This document shows, piece by piece, positions 43,764 to 58,700 of a DNA stretch of 64,000 nt; the first letter of the stretch is position 1; the number at the start of each line of letters is the position of its first letter. The notes beneath the pieces were generated by a model. It saw only the letters and a program-made list of their open reading frames with translations. It had not been told where the DNA came from and made no database searches. A program made the translations under genes and the position numbers. Source of the DNA: Mimachlamys varia (lineage: Eukaryota > Mollusca > Bivalvia > Pectinida > Pectinidae). Where the stretch lies: positions 11,342,001 through 11,406,000 of the forward strand of contig OX392527.1 of assembly GCA_947623455.1 (NCBI GenBank), in the 5' to 3' direction.

Positions 43764-46700
43764 CTGCTTTTTTTGTTAATAATGCTTTTACTACTCTATA
43801 AAAAACTTACCTCCACCAGACTTATGTTGACGATGTTCCCGTTCCCATCTGTAGCTGAATCAGTTTGAATATCGTACTCGAGTTCGTTGTCTTCATCAAC
43901 ATCGGTAGCAGTACAGTTTTTTATGATAGATCTAATGGCGATATCTTCTTTCGTTTTCGCTTCATAAGAAGACTGATGGAACTCGGGACTGACATCGTTT
44001 ATATCGGTAATTGTTACCGCTAACGTCACAGTGCCCGTCATTGGCGGAGTACCAATGTCGGCGGCTATCACAGTCAGGTTATACTCGGACTGAACTTCTC
44101 TGTCGATTTTAGCATTCAGATCAACTGTGATAATGCCACTTAATCCGTTAATCCGAAACAAGTCGGAGCCTCCCTTTTCAATATAATACCGCACCTCATT
44201 GTTAGGACTGGTGGCATCGTCATCACTTGCTGACACCGTTGATACGGATGTTCCTTCAAATATTAATAGTTTTCATTAGCGTCGGATATATTCAAACACT
44301 TCAAAACAATAACATATACAGACACTATATGATCAACAGTAATACATAAAGTGGGATAACGAAAAGACAAACGTGTGCGTTTTAAACAATAACATTTATT
44401 ATAACAATTCCAAGAAAAAACACACGGTCTCCATATGGATACTTCCATTGAGTTAACGATTTCACATATTCCACCAAGGCGCTTTATTTTTATCGATATC
44501 TCCATATATTATAAGACACTCAGTTAATATCGTACCTGATGGGGAGTTTTCAGGAATACTTGTGTTGTAACTTTCCTGTTCAAACTTTGGTGTGTTATCG
44601 TTTATATCCTTTGAAACATAAAAATATTGATTAAGACAACTTTGTACATTTCAACCGATGATTTGCTTATAACTACATTTAAGAATTTGATAAACTAATA
44701 AACTGTAATCAATAAGGCATACTAATTGCATGTGTGATGAATGTATATATTTAGTATTTATATGTAAAGTATAATGTTCAGGTTCTGTTGGCGTTGGACA
44801 TTTTGTGTTATCTTTGTTATTCAAATGGTTAGCACAGCCCGATTTGGTCGTGACACAGCGGTCGGCGACATAGTCGCTAGTACTGTATATTAGGGTATTA
44901 ACAGCAAGCAACTGTATAGCGTACATAATTTACAACTTGAATATATGTCTTGAGTTATTTAATGTCTCATCAGTCTCGTTCGTATCTGTGTGTGCGGGTG
45001 TAGGATAACTTCCCATGTTTTAGTGTTTCGTTACCGTTGTCAGAATCCTTTGTACAAGTTCCAGCGAGGTACGCTGTGACATTCTGTATATAATGCTTAG
45101 CGTTACAAAGTAGCAACACATATAAGTATATATTTACACCTCTCCCTTCTTGAGCTTAGTAAACTCTGACTGCGAATAAATTACCGTATACGCAATGAAA
45201 AAAGGCTCGGCGGATTGATATTTCTTTAAATATGGCGTCGTTCCCGCTTCAGAATAATAACTATTCGCTGACGGTCATTGCTTGGTTCCTTCAAGATTTT
45301 GAATCATGGAATATATATGGAATCCATTCTGTCTGATTATACAATAATCTGTTTCTGGCAAACTTTTGATTCCAATGATGCACATTCGAAATTCTTTGAT
45401 GGAATGCAAACATGGCGGCGCCCTGCAGTTGTGACGTCCGACGTTAGACCAGATCACTGTGCCAATGCGTGTACATAACGACCGTTATAAATAAAGAAAT
45501 AAATTTGAAATGCTAGTAATATTATTTAATATCAAATTTACAAATGGTGTAATGAAGAAAAATAGTGTTGTTCACTGTGTATTTTCTAAACTTACCAATA
45601 TATTGATGAAATTCGATGGGACTATATTATCTTAGCAACCACGGCCATCGATCGAAGTAACCATCTTAGCAACCCGCTTCGAATATTATTTTCTTCGTAT
45701 AGCACTTAAAAATTAATAATGATGTAAATATAAGGATTGTAACTCATTTTGAATGCGTATACGGTAGTATGCCCGCAGTTGGTCACGAACATATTTACCA
45801 TGGAGCGCGTTATCAAATACGCAGTCAAAATAAGGTACAATCCTTATATATTTGCAACTGTAGTATAATTATAGTCAGGCCTACAGCACAGGGATCCTTA
45901 GAAGGGACTAGGTTACATGTACGGACCCAGATTCGTTACATTTGCAAAAGGTAAAACCGAAAAAAATAATCTTGCATCAAAGTCAATTTAAAAAGGAACA
46001 ATATATGCATTTAACAGTCACAACTTCTCTCAAATAATTTACTAAACTCACATGTATGTTGATCGTTACAGTAATGTATGAGTCTAGGGAGATTGTTACA
46101 GGAAAAACAACACTCACATGTACGTTGATAGTTACAGTAATGTCTGAGTCTAGAGAGATTGTTACTGAGAACCTACACTCACATGTACGTTGATAGTTAC
46201 AGTAATGTCTGAGTCTAGAGAGATTGTTACGGGAAAAACTACACCCACATGTACGTTGATCGCTACAGTAATGTCTGAATCTAGAGAGATTGTTACAGGA
46301 GAAACTACACTCACGTGTACGTTGATCGTTACAGTAATGTCTGAGTCTAGAGAGATTGTTACGGAGAACCTACACTCACGTGTACGTTGATCGTTACAGT
46401 AATGTCTGAGTCTAGAGAGATTGTTACGGAGAAACAACACTCACATGTACGTTGATAGTTACAGTAATGTCTGAGTCTAGAGAAATTGTTACGGAGAAAC
46501 TACAATCACATGTACGTTGATCGTTACAGTAATGTCTGAGTCTAGGGATATTGTTACGGAGAAACAACACTCACATGTACGTTGATCGTTACAGTAATGT
46601 CTGAGTCTAGAGAGATTGTTACGGAGAAACAACACTCACATGTACGTTGATCGTTACAGTAATGTCTGAGTCTAGAGAGATTGTTACGGGAGAAACAACA

Positions 46701-49700
46701 CACACATGTACGTTGATCGTTACAGTAATGTCTGAGTCTAGAGAGATTGTTACAGGAGAAACTACACTCACATGTACGTTGATAGTTACAGTAATGTCTG
46801 AGTCTAGAGAGATTGTTACGGAGAAACTACACTCACATGTACGTTGATAGTTACAGTAATGTCTGAGTCTAGAGAGATTGTTACAGGAGAAACTACACTC
46901 ACATGTACGTTGATAGTTACAGTAATATCTGAGTCTAGAGAGATTATTACGGAGAAACTACACTCATATGCACGTTGACTGTTACAGTAATGTCTGAGTC
47001 TAGAGAGATTGTTACGGAGAAACAACACTCACATGTACGTTGACTGTTACAGTAATGTCTGAGTCTAGAGAGATTGTTAAGGGGGAAACAACACTCACAT
47101 GTACATGTACGTTGATCGTTACAGTAATGTCTGAGTCTAAAGAGATTGTTACGGAGAAACTACACCCACATGTACGTTGATCGTTACAGTAATGTCTGAG
47201 TCTAGAGAGATTGTTACGGGAGAAACAACAATCACATGTACGTTGATCGTTACAGTAATGTCTGAGTCTAGAGAGATTATTACGGAGAAACTACACTCAC
47301 ATGTACGTTGACTGTTACAGTAATGTCTGAGTCTAGAGAGATTATTACGGAGAAACTACACTCACATGTACGTTGACTGTTACAGTAATGTCTGAGTCTA
47401 GAGAGATTGTTACGGGAGAAACAACACTCACATGTACGTTGATCGTTACAGTAATGTCTGAGTCTAGAGAGATTGTTACGGAGAAACTACACTCACATGT
47501 ACGTTGATCGTTTAAGTAATGTCTGAGTCTAGAGAGATTATTACGGAGAAACTACACTCACATGTACGTTGACTGTTACAGTAATGTCTGAGTCTAGAGA
47601 GATTGTTACGGGAGAAACAACACTCACATGTACGTTGATCGTTACAGTAATGTCTGAGTCTAGAGAGATTGTTACGGGGAAACAACACCCACATGTACGT
47701 TGATCGTTACAGTAATGTCTGAATCAAGGGAGATTGTTACGGGGAAACAACACCAACATGTACGTTGATCGTTAAAGTAATGTCTGAATCAAGAGAGATT
47801 GTTACGGGAGAAACAACACTTACATGTATGTTGACTGTTAAAGTAATGTCTGAGTCTAGAGAGATTGTTACGGGAGAAACTACACTCACATGTACGTTGA
47901 TATTTACAGTAATGTCTGAGTCTAGAGAGATTATTACGGAGAAACTACACTCACATGTACGTTGATAGTTACAGTAATGTCTGAGTCTAGACAGATTGTT
48001 ACGGGAGAAACAACACTCACATGTACGTTGATAGTTACAGTAATGTCTGAGTCTAGAGAGATTGTTACGGGAGAAACAACAATCACATGTACGTTGATCG
48101 TTACAGTAATGTCTGAGTCTAGAGATTATTACGGAGAAACTACACTCACATGTACGTTGATCGTTACAGTAATGTCTGTATCAAGAGAGATTGTTACGGC
48201 AGAAACTACACTCACATGTACGTTGACTGTTACAGTAATGTCTGAGTCTAGAGATTATTACGGAGAAACTACACTCACATGTACGTTGACTGTTACAGTA
48301 ATGTCTGAGTCTAGAGAGATTGTTACGGAGAAACAACACTCACATGTACGTTGATCGTTACAGTAATGTCTGAGTCTAGAGAGATTGTTACGGAGAAACT
48401 ACACTCACGTCTTCGTTGATCGTTACAGTAATGTCTGAGTCTAGAGAGATTGTTACGGGGGAAACAACACTCACATGTACGTTGATCGTTACAGTAATGT
48501 CTGAGTCTAGAGATTATTACGGAGAAACTACACTCACATGTACGTTGACTGTTACAGTAATGTCTGAGTCTAGAGATTATTACGGAGAAACTACACTCAC
48601 ACGTACGTTGACTGTTACAGTAATGTCTGAGTCTAGAGAGATTGTTACGGGAGAAACAACACTCACATGTACGTTGATCGTTACAGTAATGTCTGAGTCT
48701 AGAGATTGTTACGGAGAAACAACACTCACATGTACGTTGATCGTTACAGTAATGTCTGAGTCTAGAGATTATTACGGAGAAACTACACTCACATGTACGT
48801 TGACTGTTACAGTAATGTCTGAGTCTAGAGAGATTGTTACGGGAGAAACAACACTCACATGTACGTTGATCGTTACAGTAATGTCTGAGTCTAGAGATTA
48901 TTACGGAGAAACTACACTCACATGTACGTTGAATGTTACAGTAATGTCTGAGTCTAGAGATTATTACGGAGAAACTACACTCACACGTACGTTGACTGTT
49001 ACAGTAATGTCTGAGTCTAGAGAGATTGTTACGGGAGAAACAACACTCACATGTACGTTGATCGTTACAGTAATGTCTGAGTCTAGAGATTATTACGGAG
49101 AAACTACACTCACATGTACGTTGATAGTTACAGTGATATCTGAGTCTAGAGATTATTACGGAGAAACAACACTCACATGTACGTTGACTGTTACAGTAAT
49201 GTCTGAGTCTAGAGAGATTGTTACGGGAGAAACAACACTCACATGTACGTTGATCGTTACAGTAATGTCTGAGTCTAGAGAGATTGTTACGGGAGAAACT
49301 ACACTCACATGTACGTTGACTGTTACAGTAATGTCTGAGTCTAGAGAGATTGTTACGGGAGAAACTACACTCACATGTACGTTGATCGTTACAGTAATGT
49401 CTGAGTCTAGAGAGATTGTTACGGGAGAAACTACACTCACATGTACGTTGACTGTTACAGTAATGTCTGAGTCTAGAGAGATTGTTACGGGAGAAACTAC
49501 ACTCACATGTTCGTTGACTGTTACAGTAATGTCTGAGTCTAGAGAGATTGTTACAGGAGAAACAACACTCACATGTACGTTGATAGTTACAGTAATGTCT
49601 GAGTCTAGAGAGATTGTTACGGAGAAACAACACTCACATGTACGTTGATAGTTACAGTAATGTCTGAGTCTAGAGATTATTACGGAGAAACTACACTCAC

Positions 49701-52700
49701 ATGTACGTTGACTGTTACAGTAATGTCTGAGTCTAGAGAGATTGTTACGGGAGAAACAACACTCACATGTACGTTGATCGTTACAGTAATGTCTGAGTCT
49801 AGAGATTATTACGGAGAAACTACACTCACATGTACGTTGAATGTTACAGTAATGTCTGAGTCTAGAGATTATTACGGAGAAACTACACTCACACGTACGT
49901 TGACTGTTACAGTAATGTCTGAGTCTAGAGAGATTGTTACGGGAGAAACAACACTCACATGTACGTTGATCGTTACAGTAATGTCTGAGTCTAGAGATTA
50001 TTACGGAGAAACTACACTCACATGTACGTTGATAGTTACAGTAATGTCTGAGTCTAGAGAGATTGTTACGGGAGAAACAACACTCACATGTACGTTGACT
50101 GTTACAGTAATGTCTGAGTCTAGAGAGATTGTTACGGGAGAAACAACACTCACATGTACGTTGATAGTTACAGTAATGTCTGAGTCTAGAGAGATTGTTA
50201 CGGGAGAAACAACACTCACATGTACGTTGATCGTTACAGTAATGTCTGAGTCTAGAGAGATTGTTACGGAGAAACAACACTCACATGTACGTTGATCGTT
50301 ACAGTAATGTCTGAGTCTAGAGAGATTATTACGGGGGAAACAACACTCACATGTACGTTGATAGTTACAGTAATGTCTGAGTCTAGAGATATTGTTACAG
50401 GAGAAACAACACTCACATGTACGTTGATAGTTACAGTAATGTCTGAGTTTATAGAGATTGTTACTGAGGACCTACACTCACATGTACGTTGATCGTTACA
50501 GTAATGTCTGAGTCTAGTGAGATTGTTACGGAGGAAAACCACTCACATGTACGTTGACTGTTACAGTAATGTCTAAGTCTAGGGAGACTGTTACGGGAGA
50601 AACAACACTCACGTGTACGTTGACTATTACGGTAATGTCTGAGTCTAGAGATTATTACGGAGAAACTACACTCACATGTACGTTGACTGTTACAGTAATG
50701 TCTGAGTCTAGAGCGATTGTTACGGAGAAACTACACTCACATGTTCGTTGATCGTTACAGTAATGTCTGAGTCTAGAGAGAATGTTACGCGGGAAACAAC
50801 ACTCACATGTACGTTGACCGTTACAGTAATGTCTGAGTCTAGAGAGAATGTTACGGGGGAAACAACACTCACATGTACGTTGATAGTTACAGTAATGTCT
50901 GAGTCTAGAGAGATTGTTACAGAGGAAACAACACTCACATGTACGTTGATAGCTACAGTAATGTCTGAGTCTAGAGAGATTGTTACGGGGAGAAACAACA
51001 CTCACATGTACGTTGATAGTAACAATAATGTCTTAGTCTAGAGAGATTGTTACGGGGAGAAACTACACTCACGTGTACGTTGATCGTTACAGTAATGTCT
51101 GAGTCTAGAGATATTGTTACGGGAGAAACAACACTCACATGTGCGTTGATCGTTACAGTAATGTCTGAGTCTAGAGAGATTGTTACGGGAGAAACAACAC
51201 ACACATGTACGTTGATAGTAACAATTATGTCTTAGTCTAGAGAGATTGTTACGGGAGAAACAACACTCACATGTACGTTGACTGTTACAGTAATGTCTGA
51301 GTCTAGAGAGATTGTTACGGAGAAACTACACTCACGTCTTCGTTGATCGTTACAGTAATGTCTGAGTCTAGAGAGATTGTTACGGGAGAAACAACACTCA
51401 CATGTACGTTGATCGTTACAGTAATGTCTGAGTCTAGAGAGATTGTTACGGGAGAAACTACACTCACATGTACGTTGATCGTTACAGTAATGTCTGAGTC
51501 TAGATAGATTGTTACGGAGAAACAACACTCACATGTGCGTTGATCGTTACAGTAATGTCTGAGTCTAGAGAGATTGTTACGGAGAAACAACACTCACATG
51601 TGCGTTGATCGTTACAGTAATGTCTGAGTCTAGAGAGATTGTTACGGAGAAACAACACTCACATGTGCGTTGATCGTTACAGTAATGTCTGAGTCTAGAT
51701 AGATTGTTACGGAGAAACAACACTCACATGTGCGTTGATCGTTACAGTAATGTCTGAGTCTAGAGAGATTGTTACGGAGAAACAACACTCACATGTGCGT
51801 TGATCGTTACTGTAGTGTTTGTTTCCAGAGACGGTTTTCCTTTGTCGTAAGCTATGACGATCAGATGTATCTGTCCACCCTGTGTCCGGTTGAGACGTTC
51901 GTAGTCCAGAGGCTTTGTCGCGAGAATTTCTCCTGTTGTGACATTTATCGTGAAGTTTGTCTCCGGATTTTCGGGACATTGAAGTTTGTACATCACTTCA
52001 CTGTTGTTTGTGTTTTTCTCGTCCCCGTCGGTTGCCTGTAGTTGATATCGATTAACGGAATTAAACAAAATGGTAATGATATATAGGAATATGCAGATAT
52101 TTCCCTTATCAATTCCATTAAAGAAAGAAAACCCTTGATGAAGAATTAAGATAAAAGTGATGAAGCGTCCCGACTCGGTTTGATAGATGTACTATGCTGC
52201 CTTCAAAGATGAGCATATCTATGAACTAAACAACAATTGTAATACCTTTTGTTACTTTTTAATATGAGATACAATTGTGTACTTCTTCAAACTTAACGAC
52301 ATACTGAAAAAAACTATTTCCAGGACTGTTCAGCAATTAACCCTACCTCTATTAATATATCTGGTATGAATTCTGTCGTATTCTCAGTAAGTGACATCTG
52401 TATTGTATCAGACAGGAACTTGGGGGCGTTGTCGTTACAATCGGAGAGTGTGACTGTCAGCAAGGCCACCGCCCTCCTGCCTCCTCCATCAGTGGCTACC
52501 ACCGTCAGAAAGTATGTGTCACGTATTTCTCGGTCAAGGTCACTTCCCACAGTGTAAACAGTGCCATTGACTGGATCAATATCAAATCTATGAGTAAACA
52601 TAAATTGTTATACAAGTTATATTTTAACATGATATTATATTTAAATTCTTCTGTGTGCATGACAAGTACTTCATAAACATTACATAATTTGATATTTGAT

Positions 52701-55700
52701 TTTTTTCATCAAAAGCAATTTAGATTTTAACTGTCATTACCGATGTCTAGAGTGATGAAACAACGGTATGATGTACAGTTGAGTGTAGAGGTAAAGGTTA
52801 CACCCATGTGCACTCCGAGTGCACTCCGTTTTGACTTGGAGTGGACTTCATTTGGAATCCAGGTAAACTCGGAGTGCACTCCGTTCGGACTCCATATGAA
52901 TTTGGATTGCACTCCTGGTCCACTCCGAGTCTACCTGGATTCCTATCAAACAAACTAATTCTACTTGGGGTTCACATTCAAATTACATGAAATGCTATTT
53001 AAGACATGTAGTTCTATTTATAAAAGATAACAAATAGATATTAGAATGTATAAAAGACAAGTATCTATGAAAGTTACCTGCTTAATATTTGAAATATTAT
53101 TGATAATATTTGTACAGAAACAAAAATGAAATTAAACATTTATATTGTGCATCTGACTGTCAGTAAAGGACTTTTAATGGGCCTATGTATATGCTTTTAT
53201 TTATCAATTTAAATATTGGAATTAAACGAGTATTGATGAAACTTTTTTTTTATTTTCAATGAATGAAAGGTATGCAAATGATTTCATAATACATTCAGTT
53301 AGCTTTCTTTACATCAAAGGGATTTAAATTGTAATGAATAAAAGTTTAACTTCAACTGCTACTAAAATCAGTTTAGCCTACATCATTAGGCTTAAAAACC
53401 CTACCCTCACTACTTTTTTAAATATATTTACATGGTACAATGTACATACACTATAGAAATGTAGGTTGGGGGGGGGGGGGGGGGGGGGGGTAAGTGTCAA
53501 ATATCTGTACCCCAGCATTACACTGAAAAGATCGCAAGTTCTGTCGGTGCTTTGACAATCATGATATTTTATAGCTACACGTAGTATGCATTCAGAATGA
53601 AATCAGCTACACTTTACATGTAAATTGTTGTTTCAATTAATTATCCCCGATTACCATCACAGACTTACATAGCGGCTCTAATCCCCAATTACCATCACAG
53701 ACTTACATAGCAGCTCTAATCCGCAATTACCATCACAGACTTACATAGCGGCTCTAATCCGCAATTACCATCACAGACTTACATAGCGGCTCTAATCCCC
53801 AATTACCATCACAGACTTACATAGCGGCTCTAATCCCCAATTACCATCACAGACTTACATAGTAGCTCTAATCCCCAATTACCATCACAGACTTACATAG
53901 CGGCTCTAATCCCCAATTACCATCACAGACTTACATAGCGGCTCTAATCCCCAATTACCATCACAGACTTACATAGCGGCTCTAATCCCCAATTACCATC
54001 ACAGACTTACATAGCAGCTCTAATCCGCAATTACCATCACAGACTTACATAGCGGCTCTAATCCCCAATTACCATCACAGACTTACATAGCAGCTCTAAT
54101 CCCCAATTACCATCACAGACTTACATAGCGGCTCTAATCCGCAATTACCATCACAGACTTACATAGTAGCTCTAATCCCCAATTACCATCACAGACTTAC
54201 ATAGCGGCTCTAATCCCCAATTACCATCACAGACTTACATAGCAGCTCTAATCCCCAATTACCATCACAGACTTACATAGCGGCTCTAATCCACAATTAC
54301 CATCACAGACTTACATAGCGGCTCTAATCCGCAATTACCATCACAGACTTACATACCAGCTCTAATCCCCCATTACCATCACAGACTTACATAGCGGCTC
54401 TAATCCCCAATTACCATCACAGACTTACATAGCGGCTCTAATCCCCAATTACCATCACAGACTTACATAGCGGCTCTAATCCCCAATTACCATCACAGAC
54501 TTACATAGCGGCTCTAATCCCCAATTACCATCACAGACTTACATACCAGCTCTAATCCCCCATTACCATCACAGACTTACATAGCGGCTCTAATCCCCAA
54601 TTACCATCACAGACTTACATAGCGGCTCTAATCCCCAATTACCATCACAGACTTACATAGCGGCTCTAATCCCCAATTACCATCACAGACTTACATAGCA
54701 GCTCTAATCCCCAATTACCATCACACACTTACATAGCGGCTCTAATCCGCAATTACCATCACAGACTTACATAGCGGCTCTAATCCCCAATTACCATCAC
54801 ACACTTACATAGCGGCTCTAATCCCCAATTACCATCACAGACTTACATAGCAGCTCTAATCCCCAATTACCACCACAGACTTACATAGTAGCTCTAATCC
54901 CCAATTACCATCACAGACTTACATAGCAGCTCTAATCCCCAATTACCATCACAGACTTACATAGTAGCTCTAATCCCCAATTACCACCACAGACTTACAT
55001 AGCAGCTCTAATCCCCAATTACCATCACAGACTTACATAGCAGCTCTAATCCCCAATTACCATCACACACTTACATAGCGGCTCTAATCCGCAATTACCA
55101 TCACAGACTTACATAGCAGCTCTAATCCGCAATTACCATCACAGACTTACATACCAGCTCTAATCCCCAATTACCATCACAGACTTACATAGCGGCTCTA
55201 ATCCCCAATTACCATCACAGACTTACATAGCGGCTCTAATCCCCAATTACCATCACAGACTTACATAGCGGCTCTAATCCCCAATTACCATCACAGACTT
55301 ACATAGCAGCTCTAATCCCCAATTACCATCACACACTTACATAGCGGCTCTAATCCGCAATTACCATCACAGACTTACATACCAGCTCTAATCCCCAATT
55401 ACCATCACAGACTTACATAGCGGCTCTAATCCCCAATTACCATCACACACTTACATAGCAGCTCTAATCCCCAATTACCATCACACACTTACATAGCAGC
55501 TCTAATCCCCAATTACCATCACAGACTTACATAGCGGCTCTAATCCCCAATTACCATCACAGACTTACATAGCGGCTCTAATCCCCAATTACCATCACAG
55601 ACTTACATAGCGGCTCTAATCCCCAATTACCATCACAGACTTACATAGCGGCTCTAATCCCCAATTACCATCACAGACTTACATAGCAGCTCTAATCCCC

Positions 55701-58700
55701 AATTACCATCACATACTTACATAGCGGCTCTAATCCCCAATTACCATCACATACTTACATAGCGGCTCTAATCCCCAATTACCATCACATACTTACATAG
55801 CGGCTCTAATCCCCAATTACCATCACAGACTTACATAGCGGCTCTAATCCCCAATTACCATCACAGACTTACATAGCGGCTCTAATCCCCAATTACCATC
55901 ACAGACTTACATAGCGTACATCAATGATTCTATATATATATATATTTCTACCTTCTCTCATGATTTAGTAACTTAATGTTCCTGTGTTCCGTCTTTCTAT
56001 CATAATTTCGTTTCTGCTTATTTATTTAAGTGTTCAATGGATAGAGATATTGAACAATGACCTCTATATTTTATGTAGTTGAATGAGGATAAAAGACGTA
56101 AGTAAGGTTATGATAATATATGTTGACCGAAGGTTCCTATATTTATCAACTTTAACTAAAATTACTCGACAGACATTGGAGAGCATATGGCATTTGAGCA
56201 GACTGTGTAACTTACCTATTTTAACTCAGCACTATAAGTGTAATAGTGTCACACATTACATCATATGTTACAAATACAAGTATGAGTAAAAATGTACAAT
56301 GGTAATCAAGACCATAAAGCTATAGACTTTTTTAAATTGACGAAAAGCCTAGTCATATTGGGATCAAACTTATGTGTCAATATATGTTATAATTATAGTG
56401 GCCAACTGATATTTCTAAATATAAGAAGTGTCATACTTTAAGTTATATTCATTTTACACTTTTTTATTTATGATATTTTATTATGCAATCAAAGATAATG
56501 AATTATGTTCCATATATGTCAAATACAGCGTGATATTCCAAAGTATTAAAATTTCTATACATATAAACACCTATAAATATATAGCATTGCATAATGAAAT
56601 GTACGTTGATTGTTGGACAAGTTCTAAGTCAATCAGAATTAAACAATGTACCTTTTGTGGTATGTTAGAATATTAATTTTGTCTTGGCTATTTTATTATC
56701 TTTTGTATGTAATGTATTTGTATTCAGGTTTCAAGTTCTGGTGTCTTCCCAAATATATCATGAAGTCCATAGGGTTCTGAGTCTATAATTATTGGTCCGC
56801 CTATAATTATAATAAAATATAATTTTCGGAGTTTGATGGAACAGAATTAGCCGAAAATTGTTTTCCCTTCAGTGTCATACTTTCTGATAGGGGGCGTTGA
56901 AGTCGGGTGTCGCACGTGCTGGTTGTGCGGTATGTGACTGTCGGGTCATTCAGCGATAGTCGCACCGACAGTTCACATGTTTTTGTATCGGCATGGACGG
57001 TGATGATATAGGCGAGGCATCCCACAACGGGTCGACTTCTAAACCTTCTTCAAATATTGCTAACACTTTAGCTGAACTTTTGGACGAAGTGAAGAGCCAG
57101 AAGGCGGAATTGTATTCGCTACGAAACGAGGTCCGTGGGTCGACGGCTACTGTTAGCAGTGAGGTAAAGAAACTAAAAACTGGCTCTGACTTCAACTGGC
57201 GTTTTGAAGGTAATAAGACCCAGTACAAGTTTAACAGTGACATTTTAGATACTGTAAGCCAGGTTAGTTGGGCTTTAGAGAACAAGAAAGGTGATTATTC
57301 TCGAGAACTTTTGAGTGAAGTTATTGACAAGCTTAAGCTACGTAATAAGTTGATTCGCATAGCGGATACGTCAGAAGGCGGGTGGGAAACCGTGCGGCAA
57401 TACGAGGTCCACCCCGTAGCAAGCGATTCGGATGACGAAAGCAAGATTCGGAGGGCGGAAGCGAGAGCTGTTAAGAAGAAAAAAGATGTGTCCAAGAAAA
57501 AGTCTCAGCGTTTCAAGTCTGGTGCTGTTTCTACTATCAGTGGTGGTTATGTTGGTGGCCAGTCAGCAGTTAAACAACAATTACAGCCCTTTCATGGATT
57601 CAGGTACTCCAGGGGTCCCGGGAGTCAGCCTGTCTACCCTAGGGGAGGGACATCGTACGGTGGAGGGGCATGCTTCAGCTGCGGCGAGTTTACACATTAC
57701 AGACGGGATTGTCCGTACACAGCCGAACCAGCGACAGCAGTGTCCACCCAGGCCGTCAGGAAGTGAAGAGACTACACCAGTTCCAAAAGATGACATGGAA
57801 GATGAGTATTTAATTGATAATCAATTTACACGTGATTATTTTGAGTATGAACAGGGGGGTAAGAAAATTTTAGTGAAAGGGAGATTGAGGGAAAATTATG
57901 ATTTTTGGAAGAATATTGGCACTAATGCGTACATTTTAGATGTTATTTTGAATGGTTATAAAATACCGTTTTATTCTACCCCTGAAAAGTGCATTTTAAA
58001 AAATAATAAATCCGCATTGGCAGAATCTGGTTTTGTTGAAGAAGCCATTGATGATCTTATACAGAGGAATTTGATCAAAGTGTGTAGCGAAAGTCCGTGG
58101 GTAGTTAATCCATTAACTGTTTCTATTCAGAGTAACTCTAAAAAGAGGTTGATTTTGGACTTAAGAGTAGTGAACAAGCACCTGTGGAAGCAGTCTGTGA
58201 AGTATGATGATATTCGTACTGCACTTATGTATGTTAAAAAGAATTGGTGGATGTTCAAATTTGATATTCATTCCGCGTATCATTTTGTGGAGATATATTT
58301 GCCACATACAGAATATTTAGGTTTTTCGTGGACGTATAAAGATGGTACAACTGTTTATTATAAATTTCTGGTGTTGCCTTTTGGTTTATCCTCGGCCCCA
58401 TACATATTCACAAAACTCTGTCGGCCTTTGATAGCAAAATGGAGAGGAGAGGGGAAATTGATGTTAATGTATCTCGACGATGGGTTTGGATGTGGGAAAG
58501 ATTTTCTAGAGACGCAGAGTTTAGCACATGCTATCAAAGTAGACTTGCTCGAGTCCGGGTTTGTACCAAAGGCGGAAAAGTCCTTGTGGGTACCGGTTCA
58601 GGTGTTACCGTTTTTGGGATGTGTTATTGATTCAGATCGGTTTGTTCTGTATGTTACAGAAAGTAGAATTGACAAAATCATGACTACTATAGGTCATATT

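Noticed and set aside
46162..51593. Open frames with 22/21-residue repeats
   Set aside because: A by-product of the 66/63-bp unit; intronic.
56083..56676. Two short plus-strand ORFs
   Set aside because: AT-rich, no recognisable domain or splice context.
57432..57794. RT reading frame starting at 57432 as an independent protein start
   Set aside because: This part overlaps gag in another frame and shows no RT homology until after 57795. The frame is open by chance through the overlap.
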